Shown: positions 1 through 11,400 of the stretch, piece by piece
Layout: every line of letters starts with the position of its first letter
Position numbering within the stretch: position 1 is the first letter of the stretch
NCBI GenBank assembly: GCA_933228895.1
Contig: OW121849.1
Coordinates: 41,696,354 to 41,760,353 of the forward strand
From: Platycnemis pennipes
Taxonomy: Eukaryota > Arthropoda > Insecta > Odonata > Platycnemididae
Direction of reading: 5' to 3'
Length of the DNA: 64,000 nt
Made by a program: the position numbers and the translations under genes
Notes under the pieces: model-generated
What the model saw: only the letters and a program-made list of their open reading frames with translations
Told to the model about the DNA's origin: nothing
The model's database searches: none

Positions 1-1477
1 TTTGACCGACAATGAGTTAATGAAACTCAGTGAAATATCCTGTTAACTTTCTCTTTTTTGTGAGATGTTTTCTGTGATTATATGCTCTGTAAATCTACTT
101 TGAAAATTTTGATGTGACTTTTGTTCGAGTTAGATGCATGCAGCAACTAATTTTTCACCCATTGAAGTTATAAATCTTAAGTAATAAATTCTTAGGGATG
201 AAATCCTAGCCTCTGCGAGTGATCAATACAGAATAGTACATGCCACTGAAGCAGCATTTCAAAATTTTTCAGGGATTCCTTGAACATTTTAATATATTAG
301 CTAACTAAAAAGAGCATTGCACCCATTAGAAAGATAGGGTGCATCATTTGGTTTTATTTGTACGACAGCTACAATTTAATTTAATTTTCTTTTCGGTAGT
401 TGAACATGCATTTAGTTGTCTTTGGCTACCTTAGTGTCTCCTATGTGACCAAGTTAATATTAATCATTACAAAAGACAAATCGAGCAAATTACCTATGTG
501 GTTGCGTTAGCACGCACATACAACCAACTTTACAGTGATAAAGATCAAATGCTATAAGTGTTCATTTATGCAAGTGTTACAATTTTTTGATGATAATAAA
601 ATATATTTATTCATCCTGGGAACAATGAAGTGACGGGCTTCATTAAGGAAGATTACGGAAACACAAGCAGATTTTAAAGAGGAATCTTAAAGCAATACAC
701 AAACAAACATCATCATTGGTCAGCAATCCTAGAATTGGTTTGACAAGGCCCTCCACTCAATTCTTTCATATGCCTGCCTCTTCATATTGACGTAACTCTT
801 CTCCTTTACATCCTTCATAACCTGTTCCATGTATCTCATATGAGGCCTGCATTTTCCTTTGTTTTTGGCCATTTATAGGGAGCCTGGCATCATATTTTAA
901 AACTTCACATCCACATTCAAAGTTCTATGAGCTTTATTCAGTCTAAATTGCATCACATTTAGTGTAAACTTTGATTTTGTATTGTGGCTGTGTATATCAG
1001 CCTGTGTTACGCCTAATCTTTGCGTCAGGTAACAACTGAAAATGATTTATATCTTTACCAATAGTCATCGAGATTTCAGATGTTATAATACATATCTTCC
1101 ATAAACTAATTCTAATCATGCCTTAAGATCATTTATTTCCATTAAGGCATTACTTTCTTGTCTCGCTTTCACAACAACGTCCTCGTCGAAAATCCCCGCC
1201 CGAACATCTTTCATGTAGCCACATATAAAAAGACGAAAACCTTCCATAATCATGCGCTGGCTTCCTTCCATCCCAATATAAGTCAAACATGAACCTAAAC
1301 TAGAGTTTTGTTACTCTTTTAGCGCTTTACCCCACGTTATCTCCACAAGGTTATCCATGTTATTACACGTTTTGTACTACTGTTACTACCAGCAAGGGTT
1401 CGGGACATTTCCCACAAATCTAACACTGCCACCTACAGCATGAAAAAGGAAGCTCTATGCTCCACCCACTTCCACTA
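1..1477. other. AT-rich stretch without recognised genes
   Basis: Short open frames only. It may belong to an intron of the srl-like gene, whose RRM exons were looked for on the minus strand and not found. No terminal repeats or RNA genes were seen. Confidence 0.5.
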
Positions 1478-1718
1478 GATCATTCTAAGCACTTATCTTA
1501 CTTTTACTGCCACGAAGATCACAGCTATGTAAACAAATACACGACTAGTTGGTAAGTCAGTTGAAGAAGGCAGGATTTCAAAATTATGTTTTTAGATGAT
1601 TTTCACTGAACGAATACTTTCAAGCAAAAGTATCCGAAACAAACGATTACTTGAAAGTATATAAGTATCGGGGAAATGGCCAATACCCAATACTTGCTAT
1701 CGGTATCGGCCCAAGTCA
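1478..1718 (-). mobile_element. partial hAT-related terminal copy
   Basis: The reverse complement begins near 1718 with GACTTGGGCCGATACCGAT and continues through GATAC-rich sequence to a segment about reaching tacttttactgcc. It matches the left end of the hAT element at 5447-5690 over about 240 bases in inverted orientation. The other end is missing here. Confidence 0.55.
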
Positions 1719-2399
1719 TCATGAGGGCCAACCTTCATTAAGCACCTTCATTACACCAATTGACACAAAAACATAGACAAAAATAGAGGACAAAATTTTA
1801 CCCTCCACAGTTTAGTTATAAATGAATGCCATATACAAATTTAACCAGTGCCACAATTGAGGCAGGACAAAGTGTAAACACAAACATCACCATCCTCATT
1901 TCTAAGAAAAAGATAATCCACTAAAAACCTCATAGATATAAAATACACAAAATCCCAGACATTGAATAAACAGAATGTGGAAAAATTTTATTGAAGATTA
2001 ATTTAATAAGTAACAATTTTAGCATGCAAAGTACCATAAAACCTCTTTATATTGAAATGGAAGGGACCATATTTTTAGTCATTTTCATAAATGGAGGTTC
2101 GTTATAAAGAGGTTTCAGTAAAACGAATACCTATACTTTACTACGATTTTTCATAGTTTTAATGCTAATAATAATAAAAACAAGGGAACTAAAACTTACT
2201 TAAGCACTCTTCACTGAAAAAAGTTTAATTTCTGTTTCTTTAATTTTTTTCAAATTCTTTTGAAATGATATTTTCTACCTTACTAAATGATAATATATTC
2301 TCACTCCTGCAGTCTTCCATACAAAAAAAATCACACCTAAAGCATCCTGCACCTCTTTTTTGATTGTCACTGACATTCGCTCCTCACCATCACCCACTT

Positions 2400-3760
2400 C
2401 TTCCGTATTAACACTTTCGCTGTGAAGGACCCACCAGTGCATCCACATAAATCTAGCCCCTTAAGCTAATATCCTCCGCTCTGCAATTTTTCTGTCTTGC
2501 CCGAAAGCACGCCTCGCCATGTCCCTCGCCTTGCCTTGAAGTGGGAGTCTCCATTGCCCCCTCATCCAGTAACCCTCTTTAGGGTTAGTGTCCAACCTTG
2601 CTGTTCCTTTTCCCGCTGGATGTCCCCACCAGCCACCCACTCCTCCCTCACTTACCACCCACTCACCCCTTTCGCCACCCATGCATCCTCTTTTTTTTTT
2701 TACCGCCAACGCACCTTGACCCATAGGGCCTCATTGGACAACTCTGCTCATATAGTCCATCCTGAAGGGGTATAAAAAGGGCACTCCGGACCCCGAAAAA
2801 TCCGAAGAGGGGTGGCGGCCAAGCAGTGAAGAACCCTTGCTCCCTCCTGCTGGACAAGCGGTGAAAAACCATTGTCTCCTGCCCGGCCAAGTGGTGAAAA
2901 ACCCTTGGTTTTTTCCCGGCACCCATCAAGTGGTGAGGAACCCTTGGTTTTTCCCTGGCAACCAAGCGGTGAAGAAACCTTGAAGAAAACCTTCCACCTC
3001 GCATCCTGCACCCCCCTCCCCCACATCTCCGCTTGCCCGTGGCCAGTAGATGCCGAAATAGAGTGGGAAGTGAAGGCTGGAACAGCGGCAGGGCCGCATC
3101 GAGCGCTGGGCCCTGGCGTGGGTGGCAGCACAGGCTGAACCACCCAAACCCCTGATTAGACCGCTGAAGACCACAGAGAAGCCGGCTCAGAGTGCCAACC
3201 AAGGACTTGTCCCGCCGCCGACGCAAGCCGTGGAACCTGGAGAGGTTCGAACAACCCCGCCATGGCACCTGCAGCTCCAGGACTCCCCCCTAACCCCTTA
3301 CCAGGACCCCTGCTCCTATCCCCTGTGCCAACGGGACCCCCACGTCGTACGGGCACTATTCAGTAGGGGCCCGTAACTCCCTCGGGTTTCTCACCTAGCC
3401 CTCTACCCTTTCCCCCCTCTTTCCTCTCCCCTTTTTTCCCCTCTCTCGTCCCCTAATCTCAACCCTTTCCCACTTTTGATTGCAATAAAGGCAGACTAAA
3501 ACCAACTTGGTCGACTGCTTATTTTCGTCGCCCGCTCCCCCATGAAGACGCGGCAAGCCGAAAGGGGTGAGACAACCCCCACGGGACCGGAAACGACAAA
3601 GCAGAGGATACACCCGTGCATCCCCTATTCATGAAAAATATTTACTGCCACTCACGGCAAAGCCTGCGGTAAAGCACTGCGGTCAAGCCCGAGACAGGAG
3701 TCCCAGGAAACAATGTGGCAAGTGCAATAGGGGTGTTTGTTCAGACCACTAACTCATCGT
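2400..3760 (+). mobile_element. GC-rich LTR-like insertion with TATA box and polyadenylation signal
   Basis: This block contrasts in composition with its AT-rich host. It has a TATA box (tataaaaagg, 2771-2780) followed about 700 bases later by aataaa (3485-3490) and a T/G-rich tail, the layout of a retroelement long terminal repeat. Exact ends, target duplication and primer-binding site were not found. All open frames in it are short and overlap on both strands, so I do not call genes. Related alternative: a captured promoter/terminator fragment. Confidence 0.3.
2815..2988. repeat. tandem repeat, about 40-bp imperfect unit
   Basis: Four to five copies of a unit built on 'CAAGNGGTGAAGAACCCTTG' (agcagtgaagaacccttg, agcggtgaaaaaccattg, agtggtgaaaaacccttgg, agtggtgaggaacccttgg, agcggtgaagaaaccttg) separated by C/T-rich spacers. 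It sits just downstream of the TATA box in the GC-rich block. Confidence 0.75.
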
Positions 3761-5446
3761 GTGCCACAAATGTGATGGTAATATGGTTGAATAGTTACAA
3801 TATATTCATGTACTTCACAATAAGATGGTTCAATTACTAAAATTCTATGTTAGTAAGAATTAAAATTCGTGCCATCCCGATGAATCCAAAATGTCTTGAT
3901 TTTTATGAACTTAACATTTTGTTCATATTTTCTGTAAATAAAAAAATATTTCAGTTCTGTTTGAGTTTTATAAAGGAACTAAAGTTTATTCGTAATATTA
4001 TTACTCTTTTTCTTAGCTATAGCTATATTTTGTAACAAAAGTTAATATTGTACTAGGTGGCACATGTGCCCCTCGCGAGCACTCTAGTGTTAAAATGTCT
4101 CGTGGTTTATACCCCACTAAAATCAACTGCAAAGTTTTTTCTCCACTCTTCTACCACTGTATCACTTACAGTACCTTCTTCCACACACATCTTTAACGTT
4201 TTGAGAATACACCAAACTTTAGTAGTTTATTTTGTATTCATCCATTTGATTCTTGAAACATTTGTTACCATTTTCCCTGCTACTTCTCTTGCCTTTGCTG
4301 TAGAATAAGTCCGGATATGGGAATACTTCTAGCTCTACCTTCCATCAATCACTCAAATATATGCTCATCTAACTGCTCACTTTACACTGCCTGAGATTTT
4401 TTATTTATAACCCTCAATGAGCTGCTTCTTCAGTTTCTTTACATTTAAAAAAATGGATATCATGGTGGATGGTGGCATCCTAATATCTAAGCTACGGCTA
4501 TTTTTCGCTTCCCCTCATCAATGGATTGGAAAATTACCAATTTAGTTTCAGTCATATCCAGACTTTCTCTTTTCTTTAAGATTTGTTATTTCCATCGTGG
4601 GCCTAAAATGTATCATGTAATTTATGTTTGTGCAGATTTTTACTGGCAAATATTTAATAAATTGACAAAATTTTCAAATTAAAATTGGATAAGCACTTTC
4701 AGAATACGCATAAGGCCATAAAATTATATAGTAACTTCAACGCAGAAGTTAGACATATTTCACTGACTGATATCTTCAGCTACAAAAATGTGACTCAAAT
4801 AACAAATAATGTAGCATATGGGGGGACGGCAATAATTTTTTAAGAATGGTTGAGTTAAAATTCACGGCGAAGATACTCTGAACAAACAGACGACTGCCGC
4901 GAGGCGCAAGTATGGAAATAAACGCACTGTAATTTTCTAAGGGTATGGTCGCAACATAACGGAGATTTCATGGAGAATTGACTATAAAATGAAGTCAGAA
5001 TAGGCTAGATTCCCCTTAAAATGTCACTTGAACCCTGAAATATAATAAATCTTCAGATTCAGGTATAATAGCAGCATCAGATGGTAATCTCACACGTGGG
5101 TATGAAAGAGGTCATTTGAGAGGTTTACGTCAGTTTGCAAGTTCTATTTAGACCAGAGATTAGTTTTACTATCATTTTCGCTAACATAATAACTGAATAC
5201 ACTGAATATTTTACTCCTTGGAGGTAGATGGCTCGTCAAGGGGGTGTATACTCAGTACGAAGTCTGAAAGTGTTTCGAAAATAGAGAGGTACGATAGGAA
5301 GAGGTTTCTCCATATAATAGCATACAAATTTTGGCGGGACCTAGAAGATATTATGAAAAAGAGGTTTACGATATGAAGAGGTTCACTAGGTAGAGGTTTT
5401 ACTGTAGTAACTGATATGAAATAGAACATTACAAGTATGTAAAAAC

Positions 5447-7127
5447 TAGACTTGGGCAGATACCGATGGCGAGTATCAGGTATCGGCTATTTTCCCGATA
5501 CTTCAACACTTTCGAGTATTCGTTTTCTTCTGATACTTTTACTTGTAAGTATTCATTTGGTGAAAATCATCTAAAAACATATAATTTTGAAATCCAGTCT
5601 TCTTCTAATGACTTACCAATGTGTTATTTGTTTACATAGCTGCGATCTTTGTGAAAGTAAAAGTGAGACAAGTGCTTAGAATTGGCTATGGGAAAGCCTG
5701 AGGCGAAAGGCTCAAGCTCCTCCAAAAAGTATATGAAAATCCACATAAGAAGAAAGTTTGCTGAAATAGCGGCAAAAATTAAACTTCTGCCCTCAACTCA
5801 AGTTCGTTCTGGTCGACGCATACATTGTTCCATGTTTCCGCCTACGTTCCAAACTCAATTAGAAAAAATATGAAATGCAAATAAAGTATTGTGGCATAGT
5901 CAAGTGTTATGACGTCAATGAATTTGCATTAGAAAATTTAAAATGAAGACGAAGGTGCTCGCGTACTCCAATATTCCATGCTTACAGAGAAAACCCAGTT
6001 TCGTAAATTAACTAGAAAACCTTAAACAAATGTAAGTAAATATTTGAAACTTATCAGATGTCATGGCAGAAGTACTGTTCATATTCTATCAAAATTTCTT
6101 TTCATTTGTGCATTTCATATTGTTATGACAATCTCCAAAGTGACGCTGGACTCTGTGACTCTAAAAAAACGTACCATTTTTCATCCTCACTGCAAAAACA
6201 TGCCTCAAAAGTAATTGTTAAAGAAAGTCTGGTACCTTCATTAAATGGAAAGCTAAATTATCTTCATGCTGATATGCTCTCTATGAATTTCGCTTCTTCC
6301 TTTTTTGGGATATCATGCCTCAAATTCGAGTCTATATCTACTTTTTTGCATGAACAGTATGCACAAAATGTGCTATTTGGTCATATAGTCATCATTAATT
6401 ATTGAGTGAACATCAATGCAAGGTATCGTACGTAGCTTTTGGGGGGCGTAATAATTGAAAATGAAACATTGTTACAATAATTAGCACCAGCAATGAACTA
6501 ACTTGATCACACATGGAATGGCTCCCTGGAAGTTATGCAACCCACACATACGTCTTCAACATAACCCGAGAAGGCCTAATCCGTTCGGCAAGTTTTCCTT
6601 ATTACCATGTTCAGGATTTTGGATCCCTACAAAAACGTGCAAACTAATTGAGTCCACTATATTTGGGTGTACCTGCAGGTTCAGAGTTTCCTGAGCAAAT
6701 GTTTCCAGAAACTAGTGCTATGGTCCAAATAGAAGAACCCTCTTAACTGCTGTGCATGTTCAGCAGCCGAGTCAATAATATGTCAATGAGCAATACATTC
6801 AAATATGAGCTGCTGAGCATGTTCAGCAGTTCTTATTTCTTAAAAAGAATTTTCAGTATTTACAAATACAAGAGGGCTTAGTGTATAAAATCCAATGCCA
6901 GTGATAATTGTAAGAGTAGCAAAATAATGGAGTTGTCACAATGTCATTTCTCTCAATAATTATGTGCTGTACACTTCTGAGTACTGAGTTGACTTCACGA
7001 GAAGGAAAGCCCTTATCAAATATTTTAGAAAAATAAGTAAGATATCGGCAAGGAATACTATTGGTATCGGCCACTGGTATCGAGGTATCAGTTTGGTATC
7101 AGAAAAAGTAGTATCAGTATAAGTCTA
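5447..7127. mobile_element. hAT element, non-autonomous, with perfect 8-bp target duplication
   Basis: Ends TAGACTTGGGCAGATACC and (reverse complement) TAGACTTATACTGATACT share the TAGACTT terminus and GATAC-rich subterminal motifs. GTAAAAAC flanks both sides (5439-5446 and 7128-7135), an exact 8-bp duplication as made by hAT transposases. The 1681-bp interior has only short frames (for example 5682-5873 and 6058-6405) with no recognisable transposase. Confidence 0.75.
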
Positions 7128-7600
7128 GTAAAAACAAATGCAAAAAATACATAATGCTTCCCTCAAGGGCTCCTCTTGCCTTGAGAATTGTATGTTTCTA
7201 AACAACAAAATGTAGGTAGGTAACTTGACCCATGATTTACAGGAACACCGGACTTCAAGGTGGCAAAATTACAATTTCTTGTTATTTCAACCACAATTTT
7301 CCCATTGGTTGACAATAAGCTTAAATATAGTAAAAATTATAGCTTTCAGAGAAACAACCCCTACTTGAGTTGCTTCTTTAAGTACTAATGTTTTTTTTTA
7401 GAAAAGTAATGGTCAGCACATGGAAGCAGCCTTAACCCAGAAAAATAAGCATAAGACAATTAATTTACATGGGCAATTTTAGATCAATGCTCACAATAAC
7501 ATGGAGATTCACGTTCATCAAAACATGTTCACAAATATTAGCTTAAACAAAACCAAAAAATGATGAGGAAATAAAAATTTTTCCACAAAAAATTTTTTAC

Positions 7601-8479
7601 CCACCTTTTTTGATCTTCTAATGGAGACTTGTTCTGGGTAACTTCTTCTTCATTGCACTTGGTTTGCACTTCAACACTATGCATCTTCGGCTTCTCAGTA
7701 GCAGTAGTATCATCACCAACTTTCTGCTCAGGAACCTCTGTTTCTTTTGCCACTGTGTTCTCAGAAGCTTCACTAACTACATCTTCCTTTGCCTTATCCA
7801 CACCACTATCATCACCACAATCTTCCTTAGGCATGGGAATCTCAGACAGCTGCACTTCACACGAGTAAACTTTTTTCTTTTCTAACTCCACCCTACGACT
7901 ACGATACTCTTGCAAATTTAGTTTCCGCTTTGGTTTCTGAACTTCACTTTCCTGAGAGCCTGCAGAGGGCACTGTCCCGCATGCACCATCTACTTCATCA
8001 GGAAGACCTACGGAGCACTTGGTCGGGTTCAACACATTGATATTGGGACAGGAACCTGCCTCTTCCCCAGCATCACTCACTTCACCCGATTCAAGGCCAC
8101 TGTCTTTCTTTGAATTCTTCTCATAACAACAACCTACATCAAATTTTCTAGATCTATCAGAGATACTTTTCACTACATCAGTCACTCTCCTATCAACTGC
8201 ACCAACTTGCGAAACAGTTTGAGAGGATTCTGAGCCTCGCACTGGAGGGTTTGGCATGGCAGAAGGTCTTGTAACTAAGCTACGTGCATTAGAGCTAGGT
8301 GCAGGCACTAAGCTACTGGTGGCCTCCTTACGGTTGCGCCTTGACCGGCATGCCTGCCCCTCAATGGCATACTCAGAGGCATCAGAATGATAGAATGATG
8401 GCGGACGAGCCATTTCCGATGAGCAGTAATCATGATCTAACTGAACTGATTCACCTCCCCCAAGCTGACCACCAGAGAC
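7601..8479 (-). CDS. srl: srl-like coding exon 7 with HCF-binding motif
   Basis: About 875 bases, beginning at cttttag|GTCTCT with VSGGQLGGGESVQLDHDYC. DHDYC fits the [DE]HxY HCF-1-binding motif exactly. A Ser/Glu/Asp-rich disordered stretch and KRKLNLQEYRSRRVELEKKK follow. The frame stays open into the intron until about 7538. The true end is either AAAAAG|gtgggt (7605) or GGTGG|gtaaaa (7601). Confidence 0.7.
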
Positions 8480-11400
8480 CTAAAAGAAAAGTTTCAGCAT
8501 AATGTTAAAGTTTCCAATTCTAACAATCCAAGAAAGAAAAAGAAAAATTTAATGGTGGGCCCTTTCTATATACTCACAATTTTGAGCAATTTGTTTCTGC
8601 TCAATGTTGCACCGGCATCTTGCATGCGGGTACCCCTTTGTCCATTGCGTTTGGAGGGCATGGCAGGAATGACAGCTATAGGTTTCTTACGGCCACATGC
8701 CTAAAATCAACAGCAAAAATTCGAGTTACTTTGTACAGCATTAATGATACAAAGCCTAATAATTGGCCTTTTAACAGAAACAATCTCCAAATATGTTGAT
8801 TAATGTGTAACTAATAAATAATTAAGGCTAAGTATAAGAAATAATTAAGAATTTTAAAACAGTATTTAAATAATTACATGCTTTTTAGAAGTATTACAAT
8901 GCTAGTACACTAAGGTAGTGATGTATACTCCCTATAAATTGTGACAATTACTTATTACACCATCCAAAAATAAGGATATATATGCACAAAGCAAAAGTTT
9001 CACTGCATAATGAATGGTACGCTCAACCAGTAATTCTACACATAAAACACAGGATTCTTGACTGATTGAACCTTGCTACTTTTCAGGATTCCTCTAAAAA
9101 CAAGGTAAGCCACTAAGGTTTTACAAATAAAGAAAAGTTTAGTTTGCTATAATATTACTATGTACATCATCAAAAAATCTTTCAACAATCCCACAAGTTG
9201 CTATCTTATGGATTTATAATGTGACTCACTTTAGCCATGATTAGAGTTAAGGAAAAAATAAAGCCACTATCAGGGTGCCCAGCAGTTTTAGTTATTTATT
9301 TTCCCAGACTTTTCCTGATTCCCCTGACCAAAATTTAACACTTTCCCTGACTTTTGAACAATTTCAGGATGCATGTATTAGTATAAATCTGCTTTTCCAT
9401 TGTCTTTGTGCAAAATGCAGTTTCAGGCATCAAGGGAACACAAATTTACATTTAAAAAATTACAGAAACATCGAAAATTTAAAAAAAATTTTAGGCCTCA
9501 GATCAAAACTTGCGAGCAAGAACAGGAAATCAATCATGAAGATCTGTAGGTTGAATTACAATGATAGACATACTTTAATTACTTTTTGGATCTTTTGATA
9601 ATTTCTTTGTCCAGTTTATCAACTGTTTATGGAGTCTCCTTTACTAGCTTTAACCATTCTAATTCCTCCACCTTTCTCTTTCTTTCCTCCCTCCTTATCT
9701 GCAACTTATTCTTGCTATCTGTTTCTACCCGAGCCTTAGCTTCGAAGGCAGCTTTGTAACGCACATGCACTAATCGCTCGTACCTCACCATGTCCTTAGT
9801 AATTAACATAATCATCCTTAGGATTTGACATAAATCGTGAGCTGAGATATAGTACCAAACATGACGTAGCCTTATTCATGTATCTTCTAACATGTTCTCT
9901 ATCATTATGTCTTTGTTTACGGAGAAGCAACCCCCAACAAAAGCATCCCCATTAGGCAATATAAGTGAAATGTTGACACAATGCCAAATGTCTTTGTGGT
10001 CTTTTTTTGCCCATGGCCGAGTACAAAACATGATCTAAATGGTCTTTTTCTCTGTCAAATCCTTCTAGAAGTTTTCTAAGCACACTCAAGAAGATATGGA
10101 TGGCCTTCATCACACCTGACTTCACTTTCAAGTTGTTTGAGAAACCTCCAATTTACTGAGGGGTCATTCATCAGAACATAGACACGCTTTGGAAAAAATT
10201 CTGGTTATTCTTTTTTCCCAAAAGTATCTATGAAGCTGACTTACAAATCCTCAGCCATCCTGTGTGACCAAGAAATACTGACAACCAGTAGCTAGAGGTA
10301 ACTTCATTGCGCTTAATATCCAGAACTTCACAGTAATGTCCATTTGTTTTCTTTTTAAATAAGGGTTAAGACTTTCATCAAAACAGGCAGGAAAATAATC
10401 CGCATTTATCAAGTCATTCCCAGTCTTGCAGTTTTTGTGCGGCTTAATTTCAGACCACTAGCAATTTCACTGTCAGGAAACATTCACTTGAAAAGTTCAC
10501 CAATTTCTTCCTGGGCACAGAAACTTTGGTTAATATTAACTGCATGCAAAACCCAGGATGCTTCTGGCTCAATAGGGTATTTCACCGATGCTCAAAATGG
10601 AAGTAATGTGGGAGCTGGCTGGCAATTCATCTGTCGCCACGGTATCATCGGAGAAATAAGAGCTCATTAACATACAGTGCAACCTCTTTAAAACAGTGAC
10701 CTCACGGTCTCCAAAAAAACCCTTGCTATAGTGAAGTATCCTCTTGCCGAGGTTGGTGTAAATAATCGCCATGAAACCTATTGTCAGATATTTTCTAGGA
10801 ATCGGGTGGTGTGGTGGCGGAAGTATTTCCATCCGGAGAGCCTGAGCACCGAAAAAGGGGAAAGTTTTTGCAGTAATTCATATAACTTAATTTTACCTTA
10901 ATTTACCACCTAACCATTGGATCAAAGAGCACCGTACCTGCTCCAATAAATGAAAAAAGTCTCGAATTGCTGACCATTTTCCCAAATGCACAACTGACCA
11001 AGCTACTCCTTTCTAATGCTCGTTCCATTTTCTAATGTTCATTCCATAATTTTGATTAGTTTCACCAAAAATTTAAACCATAACTGGCCCAGTCCATATC
11101 GATTCAGGCAGCCAAAGAAAAAATCTTACCTTCATAGTCTCAGATGTTATTGAATTTAACATATGTCAAACTTCAGGACGAAGTAAGTAATACGTATATT
11201 TTAGTTTTGTCCAAAAAAATTTTTGGCCCGAGATACAGTCCACCGAACATGGGTCCGCGAGCGCTATTTTTCAAATGCGATTTTTGACAAAATACTAAAA
11301 TGCTCATATCTCAGGAACGGTTCAAGATATTTTGCTCCTTTTTGTTTTATTTGAAAGATAATAATTTTGTGATTAAAATGATATCCTTGATTTGAAAATG

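Larger units (their letters stand above)
2034..5404. mobile_element. TA-flanked Tc1/mariner-pogo-like DNA element with nested insertion
   Basis: The left end reads CCATAAAACCTCTTTATATTG and the right end, reverse-complemented, CAGTAAAACCTCTACC. Both are bordered by TA (2032-2033 and 5405-5406). AAACCTCT-type termini with TA duplication are typical of pogo/Tigger and mariner relatives. No transposase frame remains. Extra copies of the 'gagg-ttt' subterminal motif are seen at 2092-2130 and 5305-5400. A GC-rich block (about 2400-3760) appears inserted inside. Confidence 0.5.

Noticed and set aside
2461..3613. Several overlapping open frames on both strands in the GC-rich block
   Set aside because: They overlap each other on opposite strands, are low-complexity or Pro/Arg-rich, and sit on a tandem repeat and LTR-like signals. 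Composition explains them.
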